A stretch of 64,000 nt of DNA from positions 39,074,600-39,138,599 of the forward strand of contig NC_087070.1 of NCBI RefSeq assembly GCF_963678635.1. The letters are read 5' to 3'. The notes under the pieces were generated by a model, which made no database searches, had not been told where the DNA came from, and was given only the letters and a program-made list of their open reading frames with translations. Source of the stretch: Symsagittifera roscoffensis (taxonomy: Eukaryota > Xenacoelomorpha > Acoela > Convolutidae). Shown here one piece after another: positions 47,291-60,603 of this stretch; position 1 is the stretch's first letter; the number at the start of each line of letters is the position of its first letter. The translations under genes and the position numbers were made by a program.

Positions 47291-48860
47291 GTGATTTAGC
47301 ACAAAAGGGGAGCCCCTCGTATCTCGAAAAGTACCTCTCCCCTCCCCCTGCAAAAAGGGGAAGTTCGTTACAAGGTACTAAACTCGCTTGTGCTTAACTG
47401 ATGAAAATATTCCCAGAGCTAGTGTAAAAAATTGATCTGCAAGTTTCAAAAGATGATATTACGGCATCTGGGAGTTTGCTGCTCTGTTCTAGTGAGTAAG
47501 CAACCTGCCTCGAGTTTTTACGAGTACTCTTTAACCTCCGAATATATTTTTTTCATTTTTAATTCTGCTGCAGACTGATTTATAATACCTAGTTACCAGA
47601 AATACTGGACAGCTGAATCGCCTTTTGTGGTTTAAGATACATGAAAAGAATTAGGGAGTAATTTTTATTGATGTGCTATTAAGATATCTAGACAGTTTTA
47701 AAGCATTCATTCTTTGAAGTATTGTTTGTGCTCGTCAGAACACAATTAAATTCCCCCTTTTAGCTCCCATTCTCTTCAATAGGTATTGGATGGCGTTATT
47801 TATAATCATTCTTAAGAATAGCAAAGGCTTAGCATTCATAGATCGCATAGGCGTATATTTTAAATTCAAAATGCATAACGAATTCGCGTTTCTTAAACCT
47901 AACAAAAAATTCACGTGAAATTTAAATTGCTTTTATGAAAAGGATGAAAATTAACTTAATTTTTCCCTATGAAAAAGGTGCATAACCTTTTAAGATGAGT
48001 GAAAGGTTATGAAAAAGAATTCAAATGAGTAAATCAAGTGTTTGATGCTTATTGTCAATTTTGATCGGCTGTCGTTCTTGAGAAATCATAATCCCTTAAT
48101 CTCTGAAAAGACATTTTTGATTTCATTTGTCTATTTTATATATTTATATATTTTTGAGTTTTTAGTGTCACTGGCTGCTAGTATGTCGAGATGAAACCCT
48201 GAATGTTACGTTCCGAAATCCCTTTTTCATCGATAACAAGTTCTTTGGTTAAAAAAATCTTATAAAATGTTCGATAAAAATGAGAACATTTTGAATACAT
48301 ATTTTAAAATTTGTTTTTTTATCCCCTCTCAAGCTATCAAAAAAGTGCGCATATAAATTTTGCGCATAATAACCTTTTTATAAAATCAATAGAACGAAAT
48401 ATATCGCGTCTTGTTTATACCAACTTTGGTCGTCAAAATAGACCGTCAAAATAATCATCAAAGTAGAGAAGTTTTTGAACAAAAAAAACAACTAACAACT
48501 ATTAAAATAATTTTTTTGAGCTCCGGATAACAATATATTTTATATGGTATAAGAATAAACGTCAAAATGATTTTTTAAAAAAGAAAACTGACTGAATAAA
48601 AAACCATCCAAAGCATATATTTTCTGATTTTTTTTCGATAGCCGAAACAAAAAACTTCGCGTATCAACCAAACTCCTAGCCGAAACAAAACACTTCGCGT
48701 ATCAAGCAAAATTCAACTGCCCTTTGAGGTCCATGGATCTGAAATCGCTTTTAAAAAAAAATATGCAATTTTCGAAGAAAAAAAGATAATTTTTGTTTTT
48801 GAACACCATCCCACCACTCGCTCTGAATACTACGAAAAAGTTTGAAATAGAGCACAAAGC
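47291..48860. other. AT-rich DNA, small tandem duplication
   Basis: It contains a 38-bp direct tandem duplication (48,640-48,677 and 48,678-48,715, about three mismatches; gccgaaacaaaa then cttcgcgtatcaa). No gene is seen. Confidence 0.6.
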
Positions 48861-49075
48861 ATGTCTCAATTCAATTTGGAACGATAGGACATTTTAAATT
48901 CCACTCCGCATACATGTCAATAGCACACGAATTATATTAGGAGGTGACTATCCCAACCTAGCTAAATTGGCAATCTTTCAACCCCCATAACTTTCTATAC
49001 AAGACTGCTCGTTTATCAGGGCAGAGCCTTGAAGTTCCGACTGTCCCTTGACTGCTCTCAAATGTTTTTTATTCA
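48860..49075 (+). mobile_element. Fragments of the hairpin-end element
   Basis: 48,860-48,999 is a diverged internal part. From 49,000 the end sequence caagactgctcg and a diverged hairpin begin a new truncated copy, which stops by about 49,075. Confidence 0.6.
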
Positions 49076-49199
49076 TGAAAACGTTGATAATTTGTAAATT
49101 TTGTAATGACAATATCAAATGTAAGTAATAAAAACCGAGTCGAGTTTTTATGGTCAGATAGTTGGCTTCAATTCAAATCGGAACGATTATGAATGTGAA

Positions 49200-49725
49200 C
49201 AAGACTGCTCGTATCAGGGCGAAGCCCTGAAGGTTCCGACTGCCTTTTAAGGTTTATGGAGCAGTAATAATATTTAAAAAATCAATCAAATAAAACATAA
49301 TGAATTTTTTTTTTTTTAAATTTGAAATTTTTAATGAAAATCATCACCCCACACGCCATATAAAGTATAAAAGGATAGATTTCGCTCCTTGTATTAAACC
49401 AATTATGGCAAATAAGCTTCTTTTAACCAATTTGGAACGATTTATAAGACGGATTAAATCTCCGCTTACGCGTTAATAGCGCGAATTATATCGCGCGTTA
49501 ATTGTCCCAAATTGGTCAAAATGGCAATCTTTAAACCCTCATAACTTTACGAAAAATGATCACAGGTGAAATAACTTTTAAAATTTAAGCTTAGGACAAC
49601 AATAGCTTTCGAATGATATAAAAAAATCCGTCAAAAATGGCTAGTTAAAAGTCGAAATTTGTCAGAAGAAAAAAAACCACCTCGAGCACAAATATTCCGT
49701 TACTTTCGTATCGAAAGTCGGAACA
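49200..49725 (+). mobile_element. Hairpin-end element, full-length copy
   Basis: It begins caagactgctcgtat, followed by hairpin cagggcgaagccctg and gttccgactgcc, and ends cgaaagtcggaac. It is the reverse of the 43,001-43,533 copy and colinear across its whole length. It has a palindromic gcgcgaattatatcgcgcg-type centre near 49,485. It is non-coding. Confidence 0.85.
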
Positions 49726-51409
49726 ATAAATTACCATGCATAAATCTTTCGCGTATTCGAATATCAAATTTTTGTGGAGCAGGGATAAAATTCGCATTTT
49801 AGTCTAGTGCAAGCATATTTGCTTGGCAATGCAAAGATTTTCGGATCAATACCCATACACTGACAAACTTTTTACTAAAATTAGTCAGATTATAAAAAAC
49901 ACCCCAAGCATGAGTTTTTTTCATTTTTCTTCGAAAATTGGAACAAAAAAATTAGTGGTTAAATATTTTTTTGATAAAAATCACCCCGAACACAAATTGT
50001 AACTTAATTCTTAGGGCAATTTCAGGTCTGAAAACTTGTTTCAATTATCGTTTCTGATTCAAAAGCGTGATCAAAAAAATTAATCCTGCCCTGGTTAACT
50101 TTTTTCTATATATTTTCAGTTTCTATATTTAAACATAGATGTCTCAATTTAGCCAAACTGCTACTTTATAATGTTTTTGTGTCTGTATATTTTGAATTCA
50201 GTTGACCTATTGACTTGAATGTTTAATCGGTCGGTTCTGTGAAATTGAGTTTCTTAATTTACGAAAGTTTCTGCAAAATGAGTTAAGAGCAAGCCATTGA
50301 CTTATTTTCTCCCATTCTTTCCCCCATTTTATCATATTGTTTGCATGGCCTCATTTTTAATAGATAAAATGTATTGTCTTCATGTTGATTTTTGTCTCTA
50401 TTCAAATATGCCAGTGCTTGTCAGTGATCAAAAAAAAATTAAAAAATCGGTCATGAGTGATTTTCGCGTATTCACCCTTCTGTCAAAAAAATAGCCCTCC
50501 CATTCATCGACAAAAAAAATGAAAAATGAATTTCATAAAACGTATGCGAGTGAAAGCATTCAATAAGACGAGCCTTTTATTGGCGAGTGGCCAGATCTCC
50601 ATCAGTTTCCCAACCACAAATTTTCTCCGTTCTTTTAGTTCCAATTTCCAAAAAAGATGAAAAAAATATTCCCCTGCGCATTTTTTATTAGATTGTTTTC
50701 GAAATGACAATAAGTTATTCTAATGATTCTTTTTGATTGAATGCTCTGTAGTGTATTAGAAGCCGTAAGGAGCCCAAAATAAAATGGTCGACAAAAATTA
50801 TGAAAATTTTTGAATAAAAAGGCAACCAAAGCCATGTGACTTTTTAAATTGTGATTTTGGACAAACCAATCAGCGCTGGATATCAAAACCTATATGCACA
50901 ACATGTAGCTTTATTAATGCGCAATGACTAATATACTTTTTTTAAAATTATTTTTTAAAATTGATGAAATTAAAAACAAAAAATTGAAAAATGTTGTTTC
51001 AAAAATTTTTATACCCCCTTCCCTGGTATCTAAAGAGAAAATGGATGAATTAAGCGTCCATTGACTTATTAAAACGACCAAATAGCGTGTCCGAATCTAA
51101 CTCGGAAGGTTTTTGGAGCCGTATTAAATTGTCACTAACGCGTTAATAGCACGAAATATATGACACCTTGATTCAATTTGAGAAAAATGAATTATTTGCT
51201 CGGGTTAATCGTTTATTTTCTCAACTGATGCTCCTGTGTTTTTATTTACAAATACAAACAATTGCTCTTCAAATTGACCGGAATCGTTGGGTGACAAGAT
51301 AGCCCGACTGAATTCGAACTCGTTTATTGGCAGCATTCAGCAATAAAACTATTCTGGCGGAAACCTAAATAGTTTCACTTTAGACACCTTGAAAATAAAA
51401 TATTTTCAG
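49726..51409. other. AT-rich DNA, no gene
   Basis: A short, diverged piece of the hairpin-end element lies near 51,125-51,170 (cgcgttaatagcacgaaata). Nothing else is recognised. Confidence 0.5.
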
Positions 51410-51710
51410 GGGCGGATCTAGGATTTTCTCGAGGGGGTGGGCGGAATTTCAAAAAAATTTTTTTTAATTTTGTCGACAAAATTGATTTTCTGAGCTCTCT
51501 TAAAGCACTACAAAGACCCTGTATTGGCCAAAATTTCTGCGCCGCAGGCAAAATTTTGAAATAACGGGCCAAAAAAAAGCGTTTTTAGGCACTTTTTGGA
51601 CAATTTTTACCAAAAAATCGCGTTTTTTCGGCGCGCGCTCTCCCCTCAAAATTATTTTATATTGGCGCCAAAGGCGCCCGTATAGAAATTTTAGGGTCCG
51701 TCACCAAAAA
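51410..51710 (+). repeat. Dispersed repeat starting GGGGCGGATCTAGGA
   Basis: It begins aggggcggatctaggatttt and contains ggcgccaaaggcgcc followed by tagaaattttagggt. A related copy lies at 47,025-47,290. Ends of the type GGGGCGGATC are common in animal MITE-like repeats. No coding capacity is seen. Confidence 0.6.
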
Positions 51711-54700
51711 TGGATATCTCAAGATAGTGATTATTTTATTTTAGTTATTTAAATTATTTAAACATAAATATGTTTCTTACAACTCTGATGAGTTGCAAAC
51801 TGTTTTTTTAAAATAGGAACAAAGATCGATTGCTTTCTTTTAATAATTGGAGAAATGATCAGCTGTTGACTGAATAATCGTATCTGAGGGCATCATTTGA
51901 ACGTCAAAACAACGGTCAGAACAAGGATTGTCAGGGCAAAATTAATATTTGATTTGACTTTCGAAATTGCGATCTAATTGTTTGTTGGGCTCTTTCCCAT
52001 TGCAATCCTTGTGACAAAAAGTAAAGCCAGCCTTCCACTTTGTGTTTTTAATATTATGGAGGGGCTATAATTTGCTGGACAGTCTAAAATGGGAAAAAGC
52101 CGTTAGCCGTTGAAATGGCGATTTCAATCCTATTTGATAGCTTGTCGTAAAAAAAGTGGCACCAATTTTGATTTCATTTTAATTTTCAATTGAAAAAATC
52201 TACACGCCAATCTGTTTGCTCGTAGGCGCGGATCACGTGATGGCTGGGTTTGCAATATTTTTTGCAGGAAGGCTGAACAAAATTTATAAATTAAACAAAC
52301 ATTTTCTGGAAAGGTTTTTTCAAATTTCATGTTTGATCGAGAATATGTTAAAATTTGCCCAGCAATTGGCTTCCCTTGTTTTAAACCGTCTCTTCGAAAG
52401 TTTCTGCAATATAACCCAATACCAGGTGATATATCGATTTAATTTGACAATAAACTTAGAAATCTATATTTCCTATTTTCTTTCCAGAGCGAAACTTTGG
52501 CCGTCATTTTAAATCCAGGTAGGATTAGTTCCCCGTACGATCTATGTCAATCGACAGGTATTATGACAAGGTGAAATTAATATGATTGCGTGAAAGAATA
52601 ACCCGTTGCAGATAATTCATTCAGTTCCGTTCAGCCGCTGAAGGCAATAAAACTCATGTTTTATAACAGGGAAAAGGTGAACAATTCAAACAATTCACGC
52701 ATTTCCTGGTCGGATATTTCAGCTGAAAGGAAGAGAAATAATCAAGTGAATGAGCTAGCAATCAAGTGGTTGAGTGACTCACCTAACGAGTTCCATTGAT
52801 GGACAAATTTCACCCTTTTAACTTCACGCCATATTATATACGATATTACACTCTACGCTACAAGCCCAAAATCAACCCCCCAAAAAGGTCATCTTAAATT
52901 AAGTCCACAATAGGATAGCATTTGAAATTAACCCGAGAAAATAGAGAAAAATGTGTATATACATTACAACTTATCAGCTGGGTTTTAAGGGTTCTCTTTT
53001 GAAGTTTTCTATTCATGCGTGCCCAAAACGGCCCTAAAATTCCTCGAGTGGAAGTTACGAATTTTGGTTCTAATCTAATTTTATCTTTTTACGAGGATGG
53101 CGCAATTGTAACCGCAGAGCATTAATTGAATTTGAAAAAGACCGAAAAAATAGGTGAAATGGTCAGTTTTTCTGTGAAGTGGTGCTCTAAACATACTATG
53201 AATCATTAAAAACAGAAGAACAATTAACTTTTACATATCATAGTTCATTTCTCTTTTGAGGGACCAAAAAGTGTTAATTTTTTTTTTGCAAATGCTTAAG
53301 TCAGTTAAGTCAGGTTATTTGCATGTAATTCGCACTGAGGCATTTTCAAAGGGCTCTTTATGGAAGGGCGATTTATTTAGCCTCTGCTGTTTTGATGTGG
53401 GATTTCGTCTAAAGTAGTAGGAAATGGTAGATGCGAGAGCAAATATCAATAAACTGAACAGGAAATTTGTTCACGGGCTGTTTATTTGCATAACACAAAC
53501 AACCCTCACTTCCTCAATCCTCACCCCCTCTCCCCTCCTTTTTTCACCCCTATTACCCCAACAAGTCACGCTTTGTGGGCTTTTTTGTCGGGCTTCTAAA
53601 ATAAAAACAGGGAGAGAGGGAGAGGGAAATTTAGAAAGGGGATAAGTTACAGCCAAAAGCAGCTCCAATTAATCATGTTTAAAAGCCCAGAACGTTTGCT
53701 CAATGGGTTTAACAAGGTCTGATGTTTGCATATGATACCAACGTGATATTGTAAGCTCTGAATTGGTTAATTTTCTCTCTACAATTTAATGATACTTGGT
53801 TAGTTCAAAAGTGCTTTTGACCGACTGAGTTTTATCAGTTTTCAATCTTAATCAACTTATCGCCTATTATTAAAGCCCTTCTTTGAAAAAAAAATGGATA
53901 GCAATATATAAATGGTTCATTTGCTTTGTTTTTATGATTTCTACCAAGCGTTTCAACCCAGAATCAGGAATCATTAAAACTGCTGATTAAGTTTTAACAA
54001 CATGCAATTAGTTTTGTTTTGAAATTATACCCGACTCTTTTTCAGGAAAAAAAAGTTTTCAGGTAGTAGAGCTAAGTTGAAGACTAGACAATGGTGCAAT
54101 TTTTAGTCTCCATTTCGGGAGATAGCAGAGATTAGCGTGAAAAGTGTGAACTAGGTCTTATTTCAGGCTTTTGTTTTCCGTGCGGAACGCGGCGCCGCGC
54201 CTTGTCACCAGCCTCCAAAACAGCCCAAGGCTTCCTCAAACAAAACGCAGCAAAAATTCCCGCAGTTCAGCGCCAAATGGAGACTTTTAGCCGCCTAATG
54301 CGTTCACATTTTGCACTTGGTGTCAACAAATGTTGTCTAAATTGGTAACAGGTACCGAACGAAACTCAGTGGTTGGCTGGTAATTTTCGGAGAATGAAAA
54401 GCAGTTTACGCTTTAGTGAACGAATAGCTTTGGATTGAGTTGAGAGCTAAAGTGCTGTTGACACTTGGCTGAGCTGAACAAATGTACGTGCTCACAGAGT
54501 TGTTAAGCCTTTAGGCGATTCGGTATGTTTCCAATTCCAGCGACGGATCTCTGGAGTTCCGCGCTGAGATAATTTAACAGGGAAACAGACCATGTTAATA
54601 AGCGCCTAAAGGCCAATCGAAATGACATGTTAGTTTTGAAACTAAACAACGTGACACTGGAGTCATAAACAGAAGATAGAAGTTGACTTTTATTGCAAGG

Positions 54701-55679
54701 GGGGATCTTTCATGTACTCGTGGTTTTTACAGCTCCTTAATACACCAAAATTAAGTCCTTAGGCCCAAATTAGTGAGAACTTCCAGCAGAAGTTGGGTGT
54801 TTATTTGGCCAGAATAAATCAATTTTCCTGCTGCAACCGCACAGCAGTTGGGGAAAGCCAAGATTTCACCACTAGCTGTTATCGGGATCCTAACCAAACT
54901 TGGATTTCTCCGATTAAAAGACCAAAAAGCAAACAATTGAAATCGGACCTACTTTTTTTTAACCAAATCAGCCTCCAATAATCAGATTACGATTTCTATA
55001 ATGTTGTCTGACGTGAACTTACTGTCCCTTTTAAATTGATAAGTTTTTCTCTGCTTTTTCTGTAAGTTTCTCCATAAGCTTGGTTTATTCTTTGTATGAT
55101 TTTTAACGTGAAAATTTGATTCTCAATAAAAAAATTTTCAATGAAGGTCACTGTGGTTTCATTTGAAAAATGTTTCAGTGAACAAATTTTCGACCAAGCC
55201 ACAGGTAGCAACTTAAAAAAACTCAGGCATCCGATAGTTTTTCCCCAAAATTTAGATACTTCAATGATAGCTCGGAAGGATTTAAACTAATTAAGCCAGT
55301 TATGATTTCTACACATCGTGCTGTGTGCTGTCATTTCACAAAACTATTTAAAATGATAAATTTGAAAAATCCTAATATTGTCTCCTAGAACTGAAAAAAA
55401 ACTACTTCAGAAACCGTCTCCTGATAGATTTCAGAAAAACAATTTCAGAACTAGCTTTAGAAAATTCTCTTTTTTTTCAGTTTTGATAAGCACTTGCACT
55501 AAGAAAATTGGGCTCATATTCTTAATTAGACTGAATCAAACTGCAAATAATGGGCCATGTGTAGAAAACGAACGGCGTAGATTGGTCACTCTATTCTTTT
55601 CTAAATTGAACTTTTACTTTTCTTAGCTTTTGAATGTTTCTATATCAATTAGTTGGTTGCACGTGATAGTTATTTCAAT
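51711..55679. other. AT-rich DNA, no gene recognised
   Basis: Short ORFs are present but none has domain-like composition or flanking splice sites that fit the TRIM9-like gene. A small GC-rich patch lies at 54,180-54,310. Confidence 0.5.
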
Positions 55680-57310
55680 TTGATTTTTTAAACTTTCAAA
55701 TTGTAGTGATCCTTTTTTGAGTCTCTTTCCCAGAATTTCCTGATTCCACATGAAAAATTGAAGTCGTCTAAGATGATTGTCAATTGTCCGTTCATTCAGC
55801 TAGAGTTTTTGTGGGGTCATATCCCAAAAAATTCGAACAACTTCTTCTATTTTGATAGACAGTGTTTTCTTTGTTCCTAGACTCCTAGACTTTGTTCCTA
55901 TCAGTAGTTTTTGCGGTAGTAGTGCTGGGATGAATTCTTTGACCAGGCGTTTCCAAATATGATTTCGAGTTGTTGGGCAAACTTCCGTTGTCGAATGAGT
56001 GTTGACTGCTGTTGGAGATGCAGAGGTTGCATGATAGCATAAACTCTCCCGTGCAGAAAAGGATTCGGAGTGAGGGCTTCAACATCATCGACTGATGATG
56101 AAACTGTAGTGACGGGTCTTGCATTCATAAAATTTTCAACCTCGCAAAGAATGGCGTTGAACGTGTCGTCTGTTAGAGTCTGGCTTCCATTGATGGCACA
56201 GAACCATTCTTTTACTGATTGGATAAATCGTTCCCAAACACCTCCAAATGAGGAGTATAGGCGGAATTAAAGGTCCAGACAATCTGAGGGTTGGCGTATA
56301 AGTGTCATATAATACGCGCGAAGAATGTTCTTACGGCATAAATGAAGGTGTGGGCTGATTGGTCCTGGCACATTTCGAGATATAGTGCGTGCTGTTAGGC
56401 AAGTCATGATAACGCCCTAGAGTTTGCTGCCTGTTTCTGCCGTTTTTGAAGCAAATGGTTCAAAGATATCTAGTGCTGTTTGCTGAAAGAGGAAGTATTC
56501 ATTCTCTGGGAATCTAAAAGCAGGTAGCGATACCATTTCAGGCTGTAGTCCAGGTGCTTGCTGTCGTTGCCAGTTGTGAAAGTTTTTGACAATTCTGTCA
56601 ATCTGTGCGCAAACACAGAGACTGCAGGTTTCTTTTTGTAGAAGGTTTCTCTAGCGAGGCGATTGTCAAATTTTTTGTGGGTTTCTCGGTTGAATAGGCG
56701 AACTGCTGAGTGTTTTCGGTCGTTGAGGATTATTAGGTGTTTTGAAAATAGTCCAATTGAGATTCTCGAAGCGTTCACATACTCGCAAAAATCCGTTTTT
56801 TCTAGGAAAAGTGATAAACTTCGAATACTTGTAGATGTCCTGATTGAACGATTTCTTCTGAACAATGTGTTTGCTTGAAGGTAGAGCTATTTGCGGCAAT
56901 TATGATGTCGCTCGTCAGTTTGTTGGTCGGCTTTTTTTCTGCCGAAGTGTAGATCTTTTTAATCACAAATTCTGGCGGCACGTATCACGTATGCTGTAGT
57001 TCGGAAAAATATTGTCCAATTGGAGAATCTGCTCTAGTCAATGAAAATGTAGTCCGTTTTTCATTGGAACCTTTAAAACTAGCACTGCGTTGTTTCGATC
57101 GTTGAGAAGCGACACATATGTATTGAGGTATATGCGTCGTTTAGTTGTAGATTCTGCCAGTTGCACTCTGGTTCACACATAAATTGTGATCCGTTGAACC
57201 ATCCTGATGTGTCACTAAGTTCTGATTGTGGTATTCCACGGGTTCAACCGTCTGCTTCGCTTAGCAGTCTTTGGCAATGTTTCCACTGGATAGTTACCAA
57301 CGTCATAATG
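55680..57310 (-). pseudogene. BEL/Pao retrotransposon integrase, decayed
   Basis: Reading down the minus strand, the order is a pre-integrase segment near 57,000 (SNWTIFFRTTAYVIRAAR), a segment like the zinc-binding head near 56,660-56,790 (NDRKHSAVRLFNRETHKKF), and then LPAFRFPENEY near 56,500. Next come the core end SSFGGVWERFIQSVKEWF (56,190-56,255), NFMNARPVTTVSSSVDDVEA and LTPNPFLHGR, and a tail with WKRLVKEFIPALLP near 55,930. These are the conserved landmarks of BEL/Pao integrase, with the final catalytic Glu in WER kept. Frameshifts and stops separate the blocks, and part of the core is missing. No LTR was found. Confidence 0.85.
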
Positions 57311-57511
57311 CTGTTCGGACAAATCCTAGAGCGGTAAAAAAAAAGTATAACAAAGCGCGGTCTTTCTTACACGAAATTAGGTGAGAAGAAAACCTATCAA
57401 AAAACTGATATGAATAATTACTTTCTTACCAATCTTATTAGACCAATTATGATGAGAGCTAAACAATAAAATTAAATTTTAAAAAATCTATTTAATTAAA
57501 TCTATTTTTTT

Positions 57512-58288
57512 GGTTCCAACTTTCAATGAACTCTGGAATAAATGTGCTCGAGGTAGTTTTTATCTCCAGACAAGTTTCGTTCCACTTTTTATCTAGCAGT
57601 TTTTGATGGGTTTTTTTATATCATTTGGAAGCCACAAGGTACTTCACCTGTAATCATGTTTGCTCCGATTTTTGAAGAAAACTGAATATTTTTGCTTGTG
57701 GTGGTTTTTTCAGTCTATTTAGACAATCGAAATAATAATTTTCAACAAAACTTTTATACCTCATTGCAAATATCGACTCCTTGAAACCAAATGTAAAAAG
57801 TATGTTTTTTCTGATCACTTTGCAGAATTATGGGAAGTTAAAAAATTGCCAAATTGACTAAGCTGTTGACTAGTTTATTCGAACTTTGAATGTTTTATTC
57901 GCAGTGCTAAAAGCATAACACAAACTTTATTCGTGGTGACTTATATCGCAAAAAAAATTGTTCCTTCTTGGCCAATTTAACACAATTAGCACGCGATATA
58001 TTTCGTGCTATAAACGAGTAAGAAGAGAGTTAATCCACATTAGACATCGTTCCAAATTGGATCGAAGCTTGATATTTACTCTCTTTAGCATCTGCTACAT
58101 GCAAAATAAATCACTCTTAACTTTTAGGAGCGTGTGGGGGATGGTTTTCAATGAGAACTTTTTTAAGAACTTTTTGAAATTTTTCATTTTTCTTTGAAAG
58201 TTTCAGATACTTTTGTTTTAAATTACTTTGAAGAAATTACAACGCAGTGAAAACATTCAAGTCTTTGCCCTGAAACTGAGTAGTCTTT
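57512..58288 (-). mobile_element. Diverged hairpin-end element, long copy
   Basis: It shares the order of blocks with 43,001-43,533 (ggttccaacttt start; caattagcacgcgatatatt centre; ttcaagtctttgccctgaaa end). It is strongly diverged and about 240 bp longer, probably through internal insertion. It appears to be an old copy. Confidence 0.65.
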
Positions 58289-60603
58289 TATTTATTTTAA
58301 GTTTTACTTCGTTCAATTTTTTAGCTAATTTAGTTGCTCTTTACTGAAAAAAAAATATAACAAAAAATTTTGAAAGCAAAATGGATTTTCCAAATTTTCA
58401 GTTGAACTTTAACATTTTTCTTAAATTTCGAATTGTTTTGTTCAAATCATTGTGGTCGCATTCTTGGCATGGCAACCAGCTCTCTTGTTACTCCTAAATC
58501 GCTCCAGTTTTCCGGTTTTTGTATCTGCTTTAGTGCGTTTTTTGTGACAGACGCCCAGACCGAGCTTTTTTAAATTAAGTGACTCAAGAAAACGATTTAA
58601 CAAAAATAATCTCACGTCAACATAGTTTTGATGCCTTTTATTGCAGAGGTAATTGTCAAAAAAATTGCAAGGGACAGTGAATCATTTCGTCTGTTGTTTG
58701 TGACAATCCTTTAATTAGTGCCCACGCAAAAAATTCTTCGTTAATTACTGATTCCATTTCATTAAAAAACCTCTAGAATTGTAGGTTGAATTGAGATTAA
58801 TTTTCGAATTGCCTTTCGGCGTCAGAAAAGGGCGTGATGTTGTAATCACTCCCTCATTTTAGTCAAGGCGGAACTTATCAACATCTGAATGTGGATTTGG
58901 AACGCCTATTTCTATTCTGAGCGCTCCCTCTTACCAAATAAAAACAGCACCAAAATGCAAGTTATGTGTTCAATTTCTCTAATTTTTTTTAGCTTTAAGC
59001 AAAACGGATTTCATAGTCATAAATCACTGTCACAATTTGAAAATAGAACGATAATCGGCATAAAAATCCAACCTATTTTGATCTGCGAAAGAAGAATTTT
59101 TTGAATACAATGCTCAAAAAAATGTGAAAATTGATCAAATAAAATAACTATTATTTCAAGTTGTTCAATGATTTTGAGTTGTTGTTTTATTTTGACTGTT
59201 TCACTTTTTTGGAAGTATATACTTGTCAAAGCTGTTGTGTTTTTGACAATAATTGAGTGTGCCTCTGTTACAATCTTTTTGTTCATACTCTGCAGCGACT
59301 AAAAGGATAAGTGAAAGGTAGCCTTAAATAAACACAAAAGGTATTCTTCATCTTACTTTTCCAATTTTAAAGAAAGATGGATAATTTTCTGACCTTTCGG
59401 CTGAAAAAGAGTGTCTTTGCGAGTGTGTGTCGTTGCCAATAAAAGCACCAGGTGTGTCCATTTCATCAATTCAATTACCTGTAAAAGCAATTCCCTACTC
59501 CCACTCCCCCCCCCTTTCTCTGTAGATTTGTATTCTTCGTCCTCCATTTACCAATTTATCACTCCGTTCTGATTCAATCAAACAAATCTTCCCAGATTGC
59601 CCCTGAATAAACTGCATTTCACTGCAAATCAAACGAATCAAAACAAAGCATCAGGGCTGAAAAACGTGCTCCAAAATGACGAAAAGAACAAACCAAGTTC
59701 AAAAAAAGAGAAAAATAACTAGTTTTAAGTAAACATCGGAATGAAATTTTGTCCTTGCAAACACTGTACGCCTATACATGTGCGCATAGTCTAAAAAAAG
59801 TCATTTGAAAAACTTGCACCTGATATGGGGTATTTGAAAAGGCTCTAGTACCTCCAATCTACGTGAAATGGGAAGATTATTTAAACTTCTAGATCCTAGA
59901 AACAGTTTTTGTTAATTTACGATATTTCGGTTCTGGGCGATTTTTTTTTATGTCATTGAGAAACCTTGGCTCTAAGACCTAGGAATTACATTAAAAGTGT
60001 TTTTTTTTATAAATTTACAAACACAGTGCTTAAAATAGTGGGTTGGCTTCAATTGAAAGCGGGTTAAGTTAATTGCAAAAGTGAAGTTTGTAAGTATGTG
60101 CCTGTTTTTTCTCTGTGCTTGTTGCGGGGATTTTAATTGTACTGGGTGGACGGCGGGCGGGACTATGCATTAGCGCCCGTAACTGCAGTGGCTGCCCTAT
60201 TTGAAGCAGAGCCCGTCAAAACTCATCTTAGTATTATAAATCGATCCCTCATTTGAGGGGAACATTAAAATGCCCCAGATTAATTCTGCCCCAGACAAAC
60301 TTAAAAACACGTGAAATAATTCGCATATCAAGAGCTGCGATTGACGCAAAACCTAATTTTCAGATGGTTTACTTACATTTGCTGGTTGAATTTTTTCCGA
60401 TTTTATGATCATGATGCTCTTCCTTAATTTTCACCAAATTTGACCTAAAACCCTGACCTAGAATTTTGGCTGTTGCAAGAAAATTCGCAGAATCAATATA
60501 AAATCAAGTTTTTGCTTTCAATATAATTTCATCTCTATAAATATTTATAGCTCAAAGCCCAACGCTTTTTTATTTATAACAAAATTTGAATATAAACAGA
60601 ATA
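58289..60603. other. AT-rich DNA, no gene
   Basis: No coding exon, RNA gene or recognisable repeat was found. Confidence 0.5.
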
